This document shows, piece after piece, positions 61,472 to 63,595 of a stretch of 63,595 nt of DNA. Position numbers and translations under genes: made by a program. Numbering within the stretch: the stretch's first letter is position 1; each line of letters begins with the position of its first letter. Source of the stretch: Alphaproteobacteria bacterium (GTDB lineage: Bacteria; Pseudomonadota; Alphaproteobacteria; Micavibrionales; Micavibrionaceae); contig JAUIIA010000012.1 in the NCBI GenBank assembly GCA_030432025.1, forward strand, positions 1-63,595, read 5' to 3'. The notes below the pieces were generated by a model that saw only the letters and a list, made by a program, of their open reading frames with translations, searched no databases and had not been told where the DNA came from.

Positions 61472-62320
61472 GTGTCTTCTTCTCATGCGATATCCCGCCG
61501 TGGTTTGCTGGCATCCGCCGGTGCGGCGCTTACTTTACCGTTTTTACCAGCTGCGGCCGATGCGGCACGCTATAGAAACGGACCTGTACCGCGAAACCTG
61601 CATGTGATTCCTGAACTTATTCCTGATGAATTAGACAGACCGTTGTCCGGACGCTGGGTTATGGCTTGTGATGGCAGCGGCTCTGTTGATGCTGAAGAGT
61701 TCCAGCGCCAGATTGAAGGCATTGTCATGTTTTTGCGTTCGCCTGATCTGGAGGAATATATTTATTGTAACGGTCCGCTGGGATTCGGGACGGTCCAGTA
61801 TGGCGATGCCGCCATGCAGGGGGTTGGCTACGGTATTCTTTGTAATAAAGAAGATGCCGACCTCATGGCGGAGCGTATTTTGCTGTTTTATAAAGCGGTG
61901 CAGGGCAATACGAATCTGAATCACGGTATCGGGACTTCGGCCGATGTTATAAATTTATGTCCGTTCGAAAGTCGCGGCGCCGATTATATATTCGTTATGG
62001 GTGATGGCGCGAATAACGCACGGCGTCCTGATGACCCTATGGTCGCTACGTCCGCGCTTGTTAAAGATCTTGGTGAGCGTTTTGGTATCACGGTGCACGG
62101 TATCGCACTGGACCGATCTATCGAACCACATTTCAGAACACAGGTGCGCACGCCCGAAGGGCTGGTCAGAACGGATACAGGACCGCGTTATGGTTATGGT
62201 GTAGAGCCCGGACGTTCATGGGTCGCAAGCGAGCCGGTTGATATTGCGTCGGTCATTGGTGGGAATTTAAGATGCCTGATCGCTAGACCGGAAGTGCCAT
62301 TTTCCCAGCAATTCGGGTGA
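61472..62320 (+). CDS. Tat-exported DUF1194 protein (VWA fold)
   Basis: 282 residues, GTG start at 61472 with CAGGG 8-9 nt upstream. The N-terminus SSSHAISRRGLLASAGAALT has a twin-arginine signal, likely cut after ADA. The mature domain is a von Willebrand A fold: WVMACDGSGSVDAEEFQRQI holds the DxSGS MIDAS motif, GNTNLNHGIGTSADV supplies the MIDAS threonine, and YIFVMGDGANNARRPDDP the aspartate. This is the DUF1194 pattern; function unknown, but the intact MIDAS predicts metal-dependent ligand binding in the periplasm or outside. RPEVPFSQQFG ends the protein without an anchor. It precedes the rRNA operon by 82 bp. Confidence 0.9.
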   Translation: MSSSHAISRRGLLASAGAALTLPFLPAAADAARYRNGPVPRNLHVIPELIPDELDRPLSGRWVMACDGSGSVDAEEFQRQIEGIVMFLRSPDLEEYIYCNGPLGFGTVQYGDAAMQGVGYGILCNKEDADLMAERILLFYKAVQGNTNLNHGIGTSADVINLCPFESRGADYIFVMGDGANNARRPDDPMVATSALVKDLGERFGITVHGIALDRSIEPHFRTQVRTPEGLVRTDTGPRYGYGVEPGRSWVASEPVDIASVIGGNLRCLIARPEVPFSQQFG

Positions 62321-62401
62321 TTTTAAACCCTCTTTGCAGCCGAAGCTTTCTTCAAAAAACAGGCACGTGCAAAAAAAATCAAAAAAATGCGAAAAAAAGG
62401 T

Positions 62402-62430
62402 TTGACGGATCGGAATCGGATGCGTATAAC
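62402..62430 (+). promoter_or_regulatory. rRNA operon promoter
   Basis: TTGACG (62402-62407) and TATAAC (62425-62430) with a 17-bp spacer are near-consensus. A-rich tracts (GAAAAAAAGG and AAAAAAAATC just upstream, 62370-62400) could act as an UP element. The predicted start near 62437 gives a leader of about 465 nt before the mature 16S. Confidence 0.85.
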
Positions 62431-62622
62431 ACGCCTCACACCTTGAGCAGGGAGTTCCCGAAACAGAGTGTGAAGCGTTGAAAATATTAAGTTTTTTATG
62501 CTTCAGTTGACGGCCAAGATCTTAAACACTAGATTGTGGTCATCACTTAAGTTTTGTAGAGAAGCGAATAATGAGAAGTCGGGAAAAGACTTTGACTTCT
62601 TTTTATTCGGTTTTGTGCCGAA

Positions 62623-62645
62623 TGGTTCTTGAACATCGTGAATAG
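62623..62645 (+). promoter_or_regulatory. Putative boxA antitermination element
   Basis: TGGTTCTTGAACATCGTGAATAGG resembles the boxA TGCTCTTTGACATxGTGAA sequence conserved in alphaproteobacterial rrn leaders, where the NusB-NusE complex binds the RNA to prevent premature termination. Its mid-leader position fits. The core deviates from the consensus at two or three bases. Confidence 0.5.
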
Positions 62646-62793
62646 GAAAGAAGGATTACGCAGGCAGCAGCGCTTTGGCTTTGCATTCGTGTAAAGTGTG
62701 TATTGAATACACTTAAAACAAAAAAGAACTGTTGTTTACGTAGTCTTACAAGACGCACATTTTTCTGATCTTCGGATCGGGAAAATTTGATAG

Positions 62794-62826
62794 CCTTACT
62801 TGAGACTTTCCCGTCTCAATGTAAGC
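62794..62826 (+). other. Strong hairpin in the rRNA leader
   Basis: CTTAC-TTGAGAC (62795-62806) pairs with GTCTCAA-TGTAAG (62813-62825) around a TTTCCC loop, with one mismatch or bulge between the two helical parts. No U-tract follows, so it is not a terminator; it is probably a structural or processing element 76 nt before the 16S. Confidence 0.65.
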
Positions 62827-62901
62827 AGTAAATTAAGCAGGTCTTTTGAAGATATTTATACTTCAAATAACCAAAATTCTTTTGGGCAATTTGATGGATT
62901 C

Positions 62902-63595
62902 AAACTTAAGAGTTTGATCCTGGCTCAGAACGAACGCTGGCGGCAGGCCTAACACATGCAAGTCGAACGAACCCTTCGGGGTGAGTGGCGCACGGGTGCG
63001 TAACGCGTGGGAATATACACATAGGTGAGGAATAACGTAGAGAAATTTGCGCTAATACCTCATAATGACTCCGGTCCAAAGATTTATCGCCTATGAATTA
63101 GCCCGCGTCAGATTAGATAGTTGGTGGGGTAAAGGCCTACCAAGTCTACGATCTGTAGGGGGTCTGAGAGGATGATCCCCCACACTGGTACTGAGACACG
63201 GACCAGACTCCTACGGGAGGCAGCAGTGAGGAATATTGGACAATGGGGGAAACCCTGATCCAGCCATGCCGCGTGAGTGACGAAGGCCTTAGGGTTGTAA
63301 AGCTCTTTCAATAGTGAAGATAATGACGGTAGCTATAGAAGAAGCTCCGGCTAAATTCGTGCCAGCAGCCGCGGTAATACGAATGGAGCAAGCGTTGTTC
63401 GGAATCACTGGGCTTAAAGCGTATGTAGGCGGACTAGCAAGTCAGGAGTGAAATCCCAGGGCTCAACCCTGGAACTGCTCTTGAAACTGCAAGTCTAGAA
63501 TCCTGGAGAGGTTGGGAGAATTCCTAGTGTAGAGGTGAAATTCGCAGATATTAGGAGGAATACCAGTGGCGTAGGCGCCCAACTGGACAGGTATT
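62902..63595 (+). rRNA. 16S ribosomal RNA, 5' part (cut by the window edge)
   Basis: AGAGTTTGATCCTGGCTCAG begins at 62909, corresponding to E. coli position 8, so the mature 5' end is near 62902. Universal blocks follow in order: ACTCCTACGGGAGGCAGCAG, GTGCCAGCAGCCGCGGTAA and the beginning of the GTGTAGAGGTGAAATTCG region. The short helix near position 200 and the CCTGATCCAGCCATGCCGCG block are alphaproteobacterial in style. About 694 of roughly 1480 nt are present; the 3' part, 23S and 5S lie beyond the edge. Confidence 0.97.

Larger units (their letters stand above)
62437..62901 (+). ncRNA. 16S rRNA leader (5' external spacer)
   Basis: A stretch of about 465 bp without a gene between the promoter and the 16S. 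It contains several short hairpins: GAAGTC/GACTTC (62575-62599), ATTCGG/CCGAAT (62605-62624), AAGTGT/ACACTT (about 62695-62716) and CTTACTTGAGAC/GTCTCAATGTAAG (62794-62826). These fit an rRNA leader that is folded and processed by RNase III; part of the processing stalk would pair with sequence past the right edge. Confidence 0.65.

Overview
The window comes from an alphaproteobacterium. The evidence is the 5' half of a 16S rRNA at the right edge, a GapR (DUF2312) gene, DUF1489 and DUF1194 genes, COQ9, and the typically alphaproteobacterial orders tsaD-gpsA-EVE divergent from hemC-hemD and hemD-(Mic60-like)-hemY. A Micavibrio/Rhodospirillales-like lineage is my inference; nothing here fixes the genus. 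No insertion sequence, phage integrase or CRISPR array was seen.

Layout. (1) 1-3.2 kb: tRNA-Arg(CCG), then a divergent pair of AT-richer orphan genes, one with a possible Cys/His amidase-like region and one resembling the ChaN/EreA superfamily. (2) 3.3-31.7 kb: a run of five tightly packed minus-strand genes (spacings 15, 3, 9 and -4 bp). Transcription would begin with a 5023-residue protein. It starts with a type II/IV pseudopilin-like module, continues through thousands of residues of tail-fibre and YadA-head-like repeats and a glycine-rich domain, and ends in an S74 intramolecular chaperone, a coiled coil and a second membrane helix. Four secreted proteins of 946-1371 residues follow, built from LamG domains, DUF1566 (C-type-lectin-like) domains, two different seven-repeat propellers and a recurrent small Cys/Trp module. 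This locus is the outstanding candidate for an undescribed adhesion or prey/host-recognition system. (3) 32-35 kb: a COQ8-like ABC1 kinase divergent from COQ9, an orphan DotI/IcmL-like periplasmic protein, and GapR. (4) 35-46 kb: housekeeping genes acs, DoxX-like, EamA, EVE, gpsA, tsaD, then hemC, hemD, a Mic60-like gene with an added helix-turn-helix, and hemY. (5) 46-59 kb: rhomboid protease, two small unknown genes, a TauE-type permease, then a surface-polysaccharide cluster (Wzy/ligase-like, GT4, Wzz-like, two GT2, a large SLBB export protein) with an unknown 630-residue gene inside it. (6) 59-62.3 kb: DUF1489, Na/Pi cotransporter and a Tat-exported VWA protein. (7) 62.3 kb to the end: an rrn promoter, a leader of about 465 nt and a truncated 16S gene.

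How it fits together. The cell makes haem, ubiquinone and phospholipid precursors from ordinary genes here. It invests heavily in its surface, through an exopolysaccharide/O-antigen export cluster and a 28-kb operon for giant exported carbohydrate- or protein-binding proteins. Family names are from motif recognition by eye; no database search was run.
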